In this document: positions 1 through 7,060 of the stretch, one piece after another
Layout of the letters: every line of letters starts with the position of its first letter
How positions within the stretch are numbered: the stretch's first letter is position 1
Source of the DNA: Muribaculaceae bacterium
GTDB taxonomy: Bacteria; Bacteroidota; Bacteroidia; Bacteroidales; Muribaculaceae
NCBI GenBank assembly: GCA_017619935.1
Contig: JAFZRJ010000038.1
Location: 1-43,812, forward strand
Direction of reading: 5' to 3'
DNA: 43,812 nucleotides
The notes under the pieces: model-generated
Database searches by the model: none
The model's input: only the letters and a program-made list of their open reading frames with translations
What the model was told of the DNA's origin: nothing
Translations under genes and position numbers: made by a program

Positions 1-438
1 AGCGTTGTTGTCCACCACAATGTTGGGGATGCCCAGCGCGGTGAGTTGCTCGCGGCATGCCAGTCCGGCAGGACCGCCGCCGATGATGGCGACCGTAGTC
101 TTGTAAATCTTCGTTTCATGGGCTGCACGGGCTTTGCCCTCGGGCATATAGTCCTTGGGAATCTCGCGCACCTCTTTCACACCGTCGATGCTGGTGATGC
201 AGATGCGTCGCACCTGGCCGTCGACAAGCATTTCGCAGGCGCCGCACTTGCCGATGCCGCACTCTAGACTGCGGTTGCGACCGGTGGTGCTGTGGCTGTG
301 CACAATGAATCCTGCCTGATGAAGGGCGGCAGCGATGGTTTTGCCTTTCTGACCGCGAACGGTTCTCCCTTCAAACTTGAATTCCACGTATTCTTCTTTG
401 GGAAGGTCAAGAATAGGATGATTTTCAATTCTATACAT
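1..438 (-). CDS. 2Fe-2S / FAD-dependent oxidoreductase, N-terminal part
   Basis: Partial gene: the first 146 codons, reading leftwards off the window edge. Residues about 18-95 form a plant-type ferredoxin domain with the cysteine pattern CGIGKCGAC and a fourth Cys in RRIC. After a linker, residues about 117-146 begin an FAD-binding Rossmann fold (VAIIGGGPAGLAC). This order (Fer2_4 then pyridine-nucleotide-disulphide oxidoreductase) is that of the HcnA/SoxA-alpha/opine and hydroxyproline dehydrogenase family, which oxidise amine or hydroxy-acid substrates in the cytoplasm or at the membrane face. The substrate cannot be told from this fragment. The ATG is the first in frame, lies about 120 bases below a good promoter, and is preceded by a folded leader (486-538). 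Confidence 0.85.
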   Translation of the reverse strand, partial: MYRIENHPILDLPKEEYVEFKFEGRTVRGQKGKTIAAALHQAGFIVHSHSTTGRNRSLECGIGKCGACEMLVDGQVRRICITSIDGVKEVREIPKDYMPEGKARAAHETKIYKTTVAIIGGGPAGLACREQLTALGIPNIVVDNNA

Positions 439-485
439 GATGTCTGGTTTAATGGTAATTGTTTCTAGTCAAGCTGTTTTATATC

Positions 486-538
486 GTCTCCGCAGCCCGT
501 TGGGATGGAAATCCCGAACGAGGCCATCAGTCGGAAAC
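486..538 (-). promoter_or_regulatory. structured 5' leader of the 2Fe-2S/FAD oxidoreductase gene
   Basis: Read on the minus strand, the leader folds into one long interrupted hairpin. An outer 7-bp stem pairs GTTTCCG (538-532) with CGGAGAC (492-486). An inner stem pairs CTCGTT (522-517) with AACGGG (501-496). A terminal GGGAT/ATCCC stem (515-511 with 506-502) closes on a UUCC loop. An asymmetric internal loop (ACUGAUGG and CUG) separates outer and inner stems. It starts about 20 bases after the predicted transcription start and ends 48 bases before the ATG. No U-tract follows, so it is not an intrinsic terminator. It could be a ligand-binding leader, a protein site or a stability element; I do not recognise a known riboswitch class. 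Confidence 0.5.
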
Positions 539-565
539 CATATAAAAAACAAGGTCATACACGCT

Positions 566-573
566 CAAACCTA
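566..573 (-). promoter_or_regulatory. -7 promoter element of the oxidoreductase gene
   Basis: Minus-strand TAGGTTTG matches the Bacteroidetes -7 consensus TAnnTTTG exactly. The -33 box is weak (GTTG about 22 bases upstream). Predicted start near 559. Confidence 0.55.
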
Positions 574-579
574 ATCTTA

Positions 580-799
580 GCGTTCTCATACGTCACAACT
601 GTTTTTGTATAATTTGAGGGCGGCAATAAATGATTGCTAATCCTCAGAATGATAGGTTAATGAGAGCAGTATGTGGCCTTGATGTGCACAAAGATAGCGC
701 ATTTTTGTGCATCTTGTGTGAAACAAGCGAAATTATTGAGAAAATTTAACGGAACACTCCGCCCGTAGGAGATGGTGTCATCCCATAATGGATTGGGGT
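580..799. other. intergenic, no gene seen
   Basis: Between the end of the glycosyltransferase gene and the oxidoreductase promoter. It is AT-rich, with no ORF of credible composition and no clear hairpin followed by a U-tract. The ORF that overlaps 657-1217 is a shadow of the glycosyltransferase. Confidence 0.5.
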
Positions 800-1750
800 T
801 TATTGGAGGATTTTTTGCTCGATGTTGTAGCGGGGACGGTCTTTGACCTCGATGTAGATTTTGCCGATGTATTCGCCCACGATGCCGAGACCCACCAGCA
901 CGCATCCACCGACGAACCATATCGACAGGATGAGTGACGACCATCCGCTCACGGTGCGACCGCTGAAATAAGCGACCAACACATAGATGAGTATTCCGAG
1001 TGCAATGAGCGTAAACAATATCCCGAGTGTGAACACCATGCGCACGGGTTTGATGCTGAACGACGTGATGCCGTCGACAGCAAAACCGAGCATCTTGCCC
1101 AGAGGGTACTTGCTTTCGCCTGCAAGGCGTGGGTTGCGGTCGTAATAGACCGTGTCGCTCTTGTATCCCACCAGCGGGACGATGCCGCGCAGGAACAGGT
1201 TGCGCTCGCGGTAGCATAGCAGTTGTTTGACGGCGCGACGGCTCATCAGTCGGTAGTCGGCGTGGTTATAGACACTTTTCACTCCGAGGCCTCGCATGAG
1301 TTTGTAAAAGGCGAGCGCCGTGTTGCGTTTGAACCATGTGTCGCTTTTCCGCTCACGTCTCACACCATAAACGATGTCGCATCCTTGCTGGTATTTCTCA
1401 ATCATTTGCCCGATGACCGAGATATCGTCCTGCAGGTCGGCATCCACGGTGACGATGATGTCGGCCTTTTCGCACGCCGTTTCCATTCCCGCGAGCAATG
1501 CGTTTTGGTGCCCCACGTTGCCGGCGAGTTTCACACCGCACACCTCGTGGTGGGCTTGGGTGTGTTGCTCAATCAGTTGCCAGGTGGCGTCGGTCGAACC
1601 GTCGTTGACGTAGAGCAAGCGGCTTTCTTCCGCCACCATGTCGGTGGCGACCAGTTTCTTAAGCAATTCAACGATGCTGCCGGTGGTGGCGGGCAGCACT
1701 TCTTGTTCATTATAGCAGGGAACGACAATATATAAAACGTCTTTTTTCAT
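800..1750 (-). CDS. family 2 glycosyltransferase, DPM1/GtrB-like (polyprenyl-phosphate glycosyltransferase)
   Basis: 316 aa, the usual length for GtrB/ArnC/DPM1-type enzymes. These move a sugar from a nucleotide sugar to a polyprenyl phosphate on the cytoplasmic face of the inner membrane. The GT-A domain shows VPCYNEQE (residues 9-16), YVNDGSTD (about 47-54) and the metal-binding VDADLQDD (about 99-106). Two transmembrane helices (about 233-255 and 268-290) follow, as in GtrB. It has its own promoter but lies 86 bases after the HAD/GT-C fusion, so its lipid-linked sugar could feed that GT-C enzyme; this is inference. The transferred sugar cannot be read from the sequence. Confidence 0.92.
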   Translation of the reverse strand: MKKDVLYIVVPCYNEQEVLPATTGSIVELLKKLVATDMVAEESRLLYVNDGSTDATWQLIEQHTQAHHEVCGVKLAGNVGHQNALLAGMETACEKADIIVTVDADLQDDISVIGQMIEKYQQGCDIVYGVRRERKSDTWFKRNTALAFYKLMRGLGVKSVYNHADYRLMSRRAVKQLLCYRERNLFLRGIVPLVGYKSDTVYYDRNPRLAGESKYPLGKMLGFAVDGITSFSIKPVRMVFTLGILFTLIALGILIYVLVAYFSGRTVSGWSSLILSIWFVGGCVLVGLGIVGEYIGKIYIEVKDRPRYNIEQKILQ

Positions 1751-1782
1751 AAGTCAAACGTGAACACATCGTTACATCGTGG

Positions 1783-1813
1783 CAAAGTTAGCCATTTTCG
1801 GTGTATTGTCAAA
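1783..1813 (-). promoter_or_regulatory. promoter of the GtrB-like gene
   Basis: Minus strand TTTG (1813-1810), 19 bases, TAACTTTG (1790-1783): a full match to the Bacteroidetes promoter. Predicted start near 1776, giving a leader of about 26 bases. Confidence 0.75.
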
Positions 1814-1836
1814 ATAATATGGGTGGGTTCGGTCCA

Positions 1837-4152
1837 TTATCGGTGTGGGGCGCAGAGCACGAAGTGGGTGTCTTCGTAGATGACTTGGTAATGATGCTCG
1901 TCAAGGAACTGGTTGAGCACTTTGAGTTTGCTGTTGTCTTGATAGGCATTCTGAAGCCCGTAGTCGGTAAGGTAGGTCTCGCTGGGTTCGCCCCATTCGG
2001 TGCCGATGGTGTTGAACTTCTGTCGCAGCACCAGGGGCAGTTCACCCTGCTTTGCCGCCGTTTGCAATTTCTGTTGCAGCATGCCGGCGCTCAGTTGTTC
2101 CACCCACGAGCAACCCAAGTAGGGGCGTGTGCGCGTGAGATAATTGAGGGTGGGGATGCTGCCGTAAGCCATGAGCGTGGTGCCGGGTTTGACGTATGGC
2201 TGGATGCCCTCCAGCACCGTGTTGAGCACTTGCGCGCGCTGGGCCGTGGTGAAGATGCACGTTGCACGGTCGTTGTTCACCGTGCATCGCTTGTCGAGCA
2301 GCGAACCGCCGTCGAAATAGGCACCGCCGGTGACCATTCTGACAGCGCAAACGACCAGGAACGCGATGGGGAAATACACGCGAACACGTTTAATCCACCA
2401 CGTTGCCGCCACAGGTGCCGCCGACCACGCGATCACGCTGCCGTTGTTGTAGGCACCATCGCTGCCCAGTGGCATCACCAGCATCATGCCCAGTCCCAGA
2501 ATGGCCATCCAGGTGAGGGCGTGCCCCTTGTCTTTAACGATGACGGCGATGCACCCTGCCATGCACATCACCCACAACGGCTGCAAGGGGTGCATACGTG
2601 CCACAAACCACACGAACAGCGCCAGCGCGGCGACTTTCACCGCCAATTTCAGCCACCGGTTGGATATAAAGATGTGTGCCAACCAATAGACTGTCACCGG
2701 CACGGCAAGTTTGACGGCTGTCCACAGCTCGGTGCCGTAGAAGCGGAACTGGGTCATCATCATCTGGCCCGTGGTGTGCGAGGCCGTTCCGCTGGTGTCG
2801 GCAGCAATGGCCCGTAGGTCGTTGATCACATTCTTAAAGGCGGTGAAGTGTTCCTGTGGCATCATCCACAGCACAAGTCCTACGGCTGCTGCCGCACAGC
2901 ACAAGAACAAAGCGCTGGACATGAGTGCTTTGCCCGGTTTGGTGTCTCCTATGTGGTATCGTGACTGTATGAACGCCCGAATGGGGGGAATAAGCGCCAT
3001 CGACAAGCCCAGCACATTGGGGATGCGAACCAGAATGTTGAGCCCAGCGAGTGCTCCGGCGAGTGCCACAAGGCCGATTTTGTCTTTTTCCATCCCTCGC
3101 CACAGGGCGGTGATGGCCGCCACGTAGAACACTACCGTGCACAGGTCGTAACTCAGCGTGTAGGGTGGGGCAATGAACGACACCACCACCAATGCGCAAC
3201 CCAGCGCTATGGCCCGCTCGTCAATGTGCCGTCGCAAGGCGTAGTAAAGGATGACGGCGGCGCTGGTGTTGAAAGCCACGCCCAACAGACGCATACCCAA
3301 CATGCCCATGCCAGGGAACAGGTGTTGGAAGGCGCCTCCTATCACTCCGCTCAGGTAGTACATGAAATTATACTCCACGCTACTGGGGTGTGAGAAGATG
3401 TTATCGTAGAACGTGAGATAGAAACCGGCGTCGGCCACATCCATCCCGAAGAAAACGCCCAACATCTGGTATAAAACCAACACGCAAAGCGTCGTCCAAA
3501 AAATCGTACCGGAATGTCGTTTCCACCACGAGAGTTGGTGCTGAGGCGTTTCGAAATTGCGGTAATAAATTTCGGTGGCATGGCTCAGCATCACTTTGTC
3601 GCCACTGGTGTCGCCGTAAGCTGCATGAAGGCCTTTCTGCACCTCAGGCACAGCCTCCACCATACGTCGCCACTTCTCCTCGCCGTTGCAGTTGGGGGTG
3701 GCGAATTGGCCCGTGAGTCGGCCTTGAGCGTCTATCTCCATTTCGGTGCCGATGATTCGCGCGTCACCTAGTCCAATTTGGTCAAGCCAAGGTCGCACCC
3801 ATGGGCTCATGCTGGCGGTGACCACCAGCACCGAGTCGTGTCGGCTTAACGCTTGACGCAGGGATTCCGCTGGCTCAGGGCGTGTGTAGTCGGCGCAATG
3901 CGCGCTCGCAAATTGGGCGCAAAGGTCGCTGAACTCGTCTTGGGGCATCCCCTCGAAGAAGTGGCGCATGAGCCGTTCTTTGGCGGGTCCGCCGTCGATG
4001 ATGTGCAGTTTGTAGAGCAAAATCCACGGCAGACAGCGCACTACGCCCCACGCGAACCGCCACTTGCCAAAGCAATATTTGAGCAATAACGGCAAGGTGT
4101 CGTGCGTGGTAATGGTGCCGTCGAAGTCCGAAGCAATGATTTTGCTGGCCAT
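1837..4152 (-). CDS. HAD-IB phosphatase fused to a GT-C-type membrane glycosyltransferase
   Basis: 771 aa. Residues 1-200 are a SerB-like HAD phosphatase: nucleophile motif SDFDGT (D9, D11), motif II VVTAS (110-114) and acidic motif GDTSGD (180-185). From about residue 215 the protein has about ten hydrophobic segments. The first is followed by MDVADAG (237-243), placed where GT-C enzymes carry their catalytic acidic loop motif. A soluble C-terminal part of about 130 aa follows. The chosen ATG overlaps the stop of the upstream UbiA gene by one base (TAATG). A longer reading frame exists upstream but would run 17 codons into that gene. Inference: the HAD domain removes the 5-phosphate from polyprenyl-phosphate phosphoribose made by the neighbour, and the GT-C part uses a lipid-linked sugar outside the inner membrane. 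Confidence 0.85.
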   Translation of the reverse strand: MASKIIASDFDGTITTHDTLPLLLKYCFGKWRFAWGVVRCLPWILLYKLHIIDGGPAKERLMRHFFEGMPQDEFSDLCAQFASAHCADYTRPEPAESLRQALSRHDSVLVVTASMSPWVRPWLDQIGLGDARIIGTEMEIDAQGRLTGQFATPNCNGEEKWRRMVEAVPEVQKGLHAAYGDTSGDKVMLSHATEIYYRNFETPQHQLSWWKRHSGTIFWTTLCVLVLYQMLGVFFGMDVADAGFYLTFYDNIFSHPSSVEYNFMYYLSGVIGGAFQHLFPGMGMLGMRLLGVAFNTSAAVILYYALRRHIDERAIALGCALVVVSFIAPPYTLSYDLCTVVFYVAAITALWRGMEKDKIGLVALAGALAGLNILVRIPNVLGLSMALIPPIRAFIQSRYHIGDTKPGKALMSSALFLCCAAAAVGLVLWMMPQEHFTAFKNVINDLRAIAADTSGTASHTTGQMMMTQFRFYGTELWTAVKLAVPVTVYWLAHIFISNRWLKLAVKVAALALFVWFVARMHPLQPLWVMCMAGCIAVIVKDKGHALTWMAILGLGMMLVMPLGSDGAYNNGSVIAWSAAPVAATWWIKRVRVYFPIAFLVVCAVRMVTGGAYFDGGSLLDKRCTVNNDRATCIFTTAQRAQVLNTVLEGIQPYVKPGTTLMAYGSIPTLNYLTRTRPYLGCSWVEQLSAGMLQQKLQTAAKQGELPLVLRQKFNTIGTEWGEPSETYLTDYGLQNAYQDNSKLKVLNQFLDEHHYQVIYEDTHFVLCAPHR

Positions 4153-5024
4153 TAGCAATAGATGATAATCAGGAACGTCACAATCCATGCCGCCAGGCAG
4201 CACTGAATGAAATGGTCGCGCATGAGCACTTGTGTGGGGCTTCCGCTGCGCTCATTCACCACGGTGAGTTGCATATATCTCAGTATTCCGGCCAGCACAA
4301 AGACGGTGGTGCAGTAAGTGTAGTGGCTGTTGAACCGTCGAGCGACGTCATCGCTCATGGTGTAAATCATGTAGGCCACGATGGTGATGGTGGCTACCAT
4401 GGTAAGCGCCATGTTGATGAATTCCAGGTTATAGTTGGCCGCGCCCCGGCGAACGACTTTTCCGCTCTCGACTTGCAGTATCACGTCGTCACGTCGCTTG
4501 CCCAGCACGAGGAACAGCGCCAGCAGGAACGTCATGACCACAATCCACTGCGATGCCATGATGTCGCCGGCCATGGCACCACCCACCACGCGCATGACAT
4601 AGAAACTGGCCACGATGAGCACATCGACCAGTCCCACATGCTTGAGCCAGCAGCTGTAGAGCACATTCAGTGCCATGTATCCTATCAAGAGCCACAGCAG
4701 ATGGATAGGCAGCAGCCATGCGGTGAGGCCTATCGCCAGCAAGGCACAGACGGCGGCGATGCACCAGGCCGTGCCTACGCTCACAGCGCCCGAGGCAATG
4801 GGCCGCATACGCTTGACGGGATGCAAAGCGTCGGCTTCACGGTCGAGGATGTCGTTGAGGCAATATACCGCACTGGCAGCCAACGAGAAGGCGATGGCGC
4901 ACACGAGCGTGAGTGCCAGCACATGCGTGTCGGTGAGCTTCTTGTCGAAAAAGAGCGGCAAGAACACGAAAGCGTTCTTGAGCCATTGCTTCACACGCAA
5001 CAATTTAATCACAGGTGGTAACAT
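4152..5024 (-). CDS. UbiA-family polyprenyl-phosphate phosphoribosyltransferase (DPPR synthase-like)
   Basis: 290 aa, polytopic. Motif 1 is NDILDREAD (57-65) followed by HPVKRMRPIASG. A second conserved block is YSCWLKH..LVDV..VASFYVMRVVGG (about 123-149), and GKRRDD ends at about 180. These match the branch of UbiA that includes mycobacterial Rv3806c, which joins PRPP to a polyprenyl phosphate, rather than the MenA or UbiA quinone enzymes. The product would be polyprenyl-phosphate 5-phosphoribose, the precursor of lipid-linked ribofuranose or arabinofuranose. I chose the ATG at 5024 because the promoter -7 box lies just beyond it; a longer frame would read through that promoter. The gene is translationally coupled to the HAD/GT-C gene. 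Confidence 0.85.
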   Translation of the reverse strand: MLPPVIKLLRVKQWLKNAFVFLPLFFDKKLTDTHVLALTLVCAIAFSLAASAVYCLNDILDREADALHPVKRMRPIASGAVSVGTAWCIAAVCALLAIGLTAWLLPIHLLWLLIGYMALNVLYSCWLKHVGLVDVLIVASFYVMRVVGGAMAGDIMASQWIVVMTFLLALFLVLGKRRDDVILQVESGKVVRRGAANYNLEFINMALTMVATITIVAYMIYTMSDDVARRFNSHYTYCTTVFVLAGILRYMQLTVVNERSGSPTQVLMRDHFIQCCLAAWIVTFLIIIYC

Positions 5025-5050
5025 GACACTGTTTTTGCAAATATGACTTG

Positions 5051-5082
5051 CAAAAATACTATAAAAATCTAATAGTGCCAAA
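5051..5082 (-). promoter_or_regulatory. promoter of the UbiA-HAD/GT-C operon
   Basis: Minus strand TTTG (5082-5079), 20 bases, TATTTTTG (5058-5051). Full consensus. Predicted start near 5044, which fixes the start codon at 5024. Confidence 0.75.
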
Positions 5083-5161
5083 AATGCGGCTTGTCTTTGC
5101 CGAAATAGGACTGATTATTGTGCAATCAGCGCCATATATAGGGCCATCGCGTGGCCAGTGT

Positions 5162-6169
5162 TCACTTGGCGATGATTTGCCTTGACGTGTCGGGCAAGAT
5201 GTCGCGCTCGATGTGGTCGAGGATGGCCTCCAGTTCCGCGCGTGTGTCGGCACGCAGCATGGCGATGCGGGTCTGTCGGAAGTCGTAGATGCCTTTCAGC
5301 ACCGGTGTGGCGGCCAGGTGTCGGCGGATGTGCATGATGCCGCGCCTCTCGTCGATGCGGTCGATGCTTTCGGCGATTTGTCGGCGCAGGAGCGCCATCT
5401 TTTCTTGATAAGGTATTTCGGGAATGGAGCCGTCGGCGAGGTATTGTTTCATTTCTCTGAAAATCCATGGCGCTCCTATCGAGGCGCGTCCCACCATCAC
5501 GCCGTCAACCCCGTAGCGGTCGAAACACTCTTTGAGTCGCTGGGGAGTGGTCACGTCGCCGTTGCCGATGATGGGGATGGTCATGCGCGGGTTGTTCTTC
5601 ACCGCCCCGATGAGGGTCCAGTCGGCTTCCCCGTTATAGAGTTGCGAACGGGTGCGTCCGTGTATGGTGAGCGCTTGGATGCCGCAGTCTTGCAGCTGTT
5701 CGGCCAGTTCCACGATGATTTTGTTGTCGTGGTCCCATCCCAGTCGGGTCTTGACGGTGACGGGCAGCGACACGGCTTTCACTACCTCTCGGGTGATTTC
5801 CAGCATGAGGGGGATGTTCTTCAGCATGCCGGCGCCCGCACCTTTTCCGGCGACTTTCTTGACAGGGCAACCAAAGTTGATGTCGATGACCTCGGGGTGT
5901 GCCGCTTCGGCTATGCGTGCCGCTTCGACCATAGCGTCGACCGTGCGGCCATAGATCTGAATAGCGGCGGGGCGCTCGCCCGGAAGGATGGTGAGTTTAC
6001 GCATCGTGCTGTCGATGTTGCGAATCAAGGCATCGGCGCTGACAAACTCGGTGTAAACCATGTCGGCACCCTGTTCCCGACAAATCAGCCGAAACGACTG
6101 GTCGGTCACATCCTCCATAGGTGCAAGGAGCACAGGTTTGTCGCCTAAATTAATGTCGCCTATTTTCAT
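5162..6169 (-). CDS. dusB: tRNA-dihydrouridine synthase
   Basis: 335 aa, normal for the Dus family, which reduces uridines in the tRNA D-loop with FMN and NADPH. The FMN-binding TIM barrel opens with LAPMEDVTDQSFR (residues 15-27). The catalytic cysteine is in INFGCPVKKV (Cys101), followed by KGAGAGML. Further barrel motifs are VKTRLGWD, IHGRTR and PIIGNGDV, and VMVGRASIGAPW binds the FMN phosphate. The spacing fits bacterial DusB (DUS1/DusB subgroup). The ATG at 6169 begins MKIGDINLG, the usual start of DusB; the longer frame has no homologous look. It lies about 137 bases ahead of the UbiA gene, which has its own promoter. Confidence 0.95.
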   Translation of the reverse strand: MKIGDINLGDKPVLLAPMEDVTDQSFRLICREQGADMVYTEFVSADALIRNIDSTMRKLTILPGERPAAIQIYGRTVDAMVEAARIAEAAHPEVIDINFGCPVKKVAGKGAGAGMLKNIPLMLEITREVVKAVSLPVTVKTRLGWDHDNKIIVELAEQLQDCGIQALTIHGRTRSQLYNGEADWTLIGAVKNNPRMTIPIIGNGDVTTPQRLKECFDRYGVDGVMVGRASIGAPWIFREMKQYLADGSIPEIPYQEKMALLRRQIAESIDRIDERRGIMHIRRHLAATPVLKGIYDFRQTRIAMLRADTRAELEAILDHIERDILPDTSRQIIAK

Positions 6170-6199
6170 AACAAGAAACTCTGCATGATTTTGATGGTG

Positions 6200-6207
6200 C
6201 AAAAATA
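6200..6207 (-). promoter_or_regulatory. -7 promoter element of dusB
   Basis: Minus-strand TATTTTTG, exact match to TAnnTTTG. No convincing -33 box. Predicted start near 6193. Confidence 0.5.
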
Positions 6208-6341
6208 CGAAAATTATGGGGAACGTAACTGATGTGGGTCATAAAAACAAGTTTTTTGCTTCTATGCAACCCATCTCCGTGGTCACCCCCCAAAAAAAAC
6301 AGATTGAGATGCAACCCAAACTTAACTTTTAAGTAAATTTT

Positions 6342-6373
6342 TTTGATGCATTGAAATATTTGCTCTATCCTTG
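6342..6373 (+). promoter_or_regulatory. promoter of the 63-aa gene
   Basis: TTTG (6342-6345), 20 bases, TATCCTTG (6366-6373), one mismatch in the -7 box. Predicted start near 6380, about 20 bases before the ATG at 6399. This rules out the longer frame opening at 6351. Confidence 0.55.
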
Positions 6374-6398
6374 TCGCAAATTAACTAAAAAGCTAAGA

Positions 6399-6590
6399 AT
6401 GAAGCAACATTATCAAATAGACTTGGTCGAGGAATATTCTAATGTGAATTTCTATAGCATTCATTTGGATAATCAAGAATTAACCGAACTTGAACGCTTT
6501 TTTGAGAAATCTATTGATACTGTGGTGTCGATTGAAGAAGCATTGCAGGCACCTGTGCTACAGGTATACCATGATACTGCAATGGCTTGA
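6399..6590 (+). CDS. small hypothetical protein, 63 aa
   Basis: A short acidic protein starting MKQHYQIDLVEEYSN and ending TAMA. It is rich in charged and aromatic residues, with an amphipathic stretch LTELERFFEKS (about residues 25-35); no signal peptide or membrane segment. I do not recognise the family. The case for a real gene is the well-placed promoter just upstream, the terminator 50 bases downstream, and a composition unlike a random frame. The local sequence is AT-richer than the neighbouring genes, which could mean recent arrival or a remnant of a longer gene: the reading frame closes abruptly and no other frame continues it. It could be a regulator-sized protein or an orphan half of a toxin-antitoxin pair; neither can be shown. 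Confidence 0.55.
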   Translation: MKQHYQIDLVEEYSNVNFYSIHLDNQELTELERFFEKSIDTVVSIEEALQAPVLQVYHDTAMA

Positions 6591-6643
6591 ATCCAATTGT
6601 GTTGGGCTCTTCTAACGAAAAGATTTGTTATTGGGTGAAAAGA

Positions 6644-6672
6644 AAAAATCCTGCCGGAGAGGCAGGATTTTT
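6644..6672. terminator. bidirectional intrinsic terminator
   Basis: ATCCTGCC / GGCAGGAT stem (6648-6655 with 6661-6668), GGAGA loop, A-run before and T-run after. It can stop the small plus-strand gene and the minus-strand tRNA-Asn transcript. Confidence 0.85.
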
Positions 6673-6748
6673 GCGCTTCAAGATGGACTTGAACCAACGA
6701 CCCCATGATTAACAGTCATGTGCTCTAACCAACTGAGCTATTGAAGCA
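6673..6748 (-). tRNA. tRNA-Asn (anticodon GTT), second of a tandem pair
   Basis: Cloverleaf on the minus strand: acceptor TGCTTCA/TGAAGCG, D-arm AGCTCAGTTGGTTAGAGC, anticodon stem CATGA/TCATG around CTGTTAA (anticodon GTT), T-arm with GGTTCAAGTCC. No encoded CCA. The gene body is identical to the copy at 6785-6860. Confidence 0.97.
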
Positions 6749-6784
6749 TGTGAGCAGTTTATAGTCCTGTGCCCGGGACTTTGA

Positions 6785-6860
6785 GCGCTTCAAGATGGAC
6801 TTGAACCAACGACCCCATGATTAACAGTCATGTGCTCTAACCAACTGAGCTATTGAAGCA
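6785..6860 (-). tRNA. tRNA-Asn (anticodon GTT), first of a tandem pair
   Basis: Same sequence as the neighbouring copy, 36 bases upstream of it in the transcript, and nearest to the shared promoter. Anticodon loop CTGTTAA reads Asn codons AAC/AAU. The 36-base spacer holds a small AGTCC/GGGACT hairpin. Confidence 0.97.
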
Positions 6861-6891
6861 GTCACACTTTCCATTTTGGGGAAATGCGGTG

Positions 6892-6923
6892 CAAAGTTAC
6901 GGCAGTTTTCTGAACTGACCAAA
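6892..6923 (-). promoter_or_regulatory. promoter of the tRNA-Asn pair
   Basis: Minus strand TTTG (6923-6920), 20 bases, TAACTTTG (6899-6892): full consensus. Predicted start about 25 bases before the first mature tRNA. Confidence 0.75.
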
Positions 6924-7048
6924 TTTTTTCAGAAAAAAATGAATTGATTTTTTTCAAGGTGAAATTTTTCGATACGGTAACTGTTGCATGATTCAGGTTC
7001 GGACAGATTATTAGGCGGGATAGGATGGCGTGATTGGAAACTTTTTAG

Positions 7049-7056
7049 TACTTTTG
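7049..7056 (+). promoter_or_regulatory. -7 promoter element directly abutting aroK
   Basis: TACTTTTG is an exact -7 match but ends only four bases before the aroK ATG at 7061, so the predicted transcription start falls on or within a few bases of the start codon. No clear -33 box. Confidence 0.5.
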
Positions 7057-7060
7057 TGGC

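Noticed and set aside
486-538. Hammerhead ribozyme, because of the CUGAUG in the leader
   Set aside because: The core needs CUGAUGA, stem II, GAAA; here CUGAUGG is followed by a stem with no GAAA and no cleavage stem.
1801-2817. 338-aa plus-strand frame opposite the GT-C gene
   Set aside because: His/Arg/Gly-rich antisense shadow with no recognisable motif; the minus strand has clear HAD and membrane features.
4153-4203. Upstream start (4203) for the HAD/GT-C fusion
   Set aside because: It would overlap the UbiA gene by 17 codons with no HAD-like sequence; the TAATG coupling start places DFDGT at the usual position.
6351-6398. Longer start (6351) for the 63-aa gene
   Set aside because: It lies between the -33 and -7 boxes of the predicted promoter, upstream of the transcript start.
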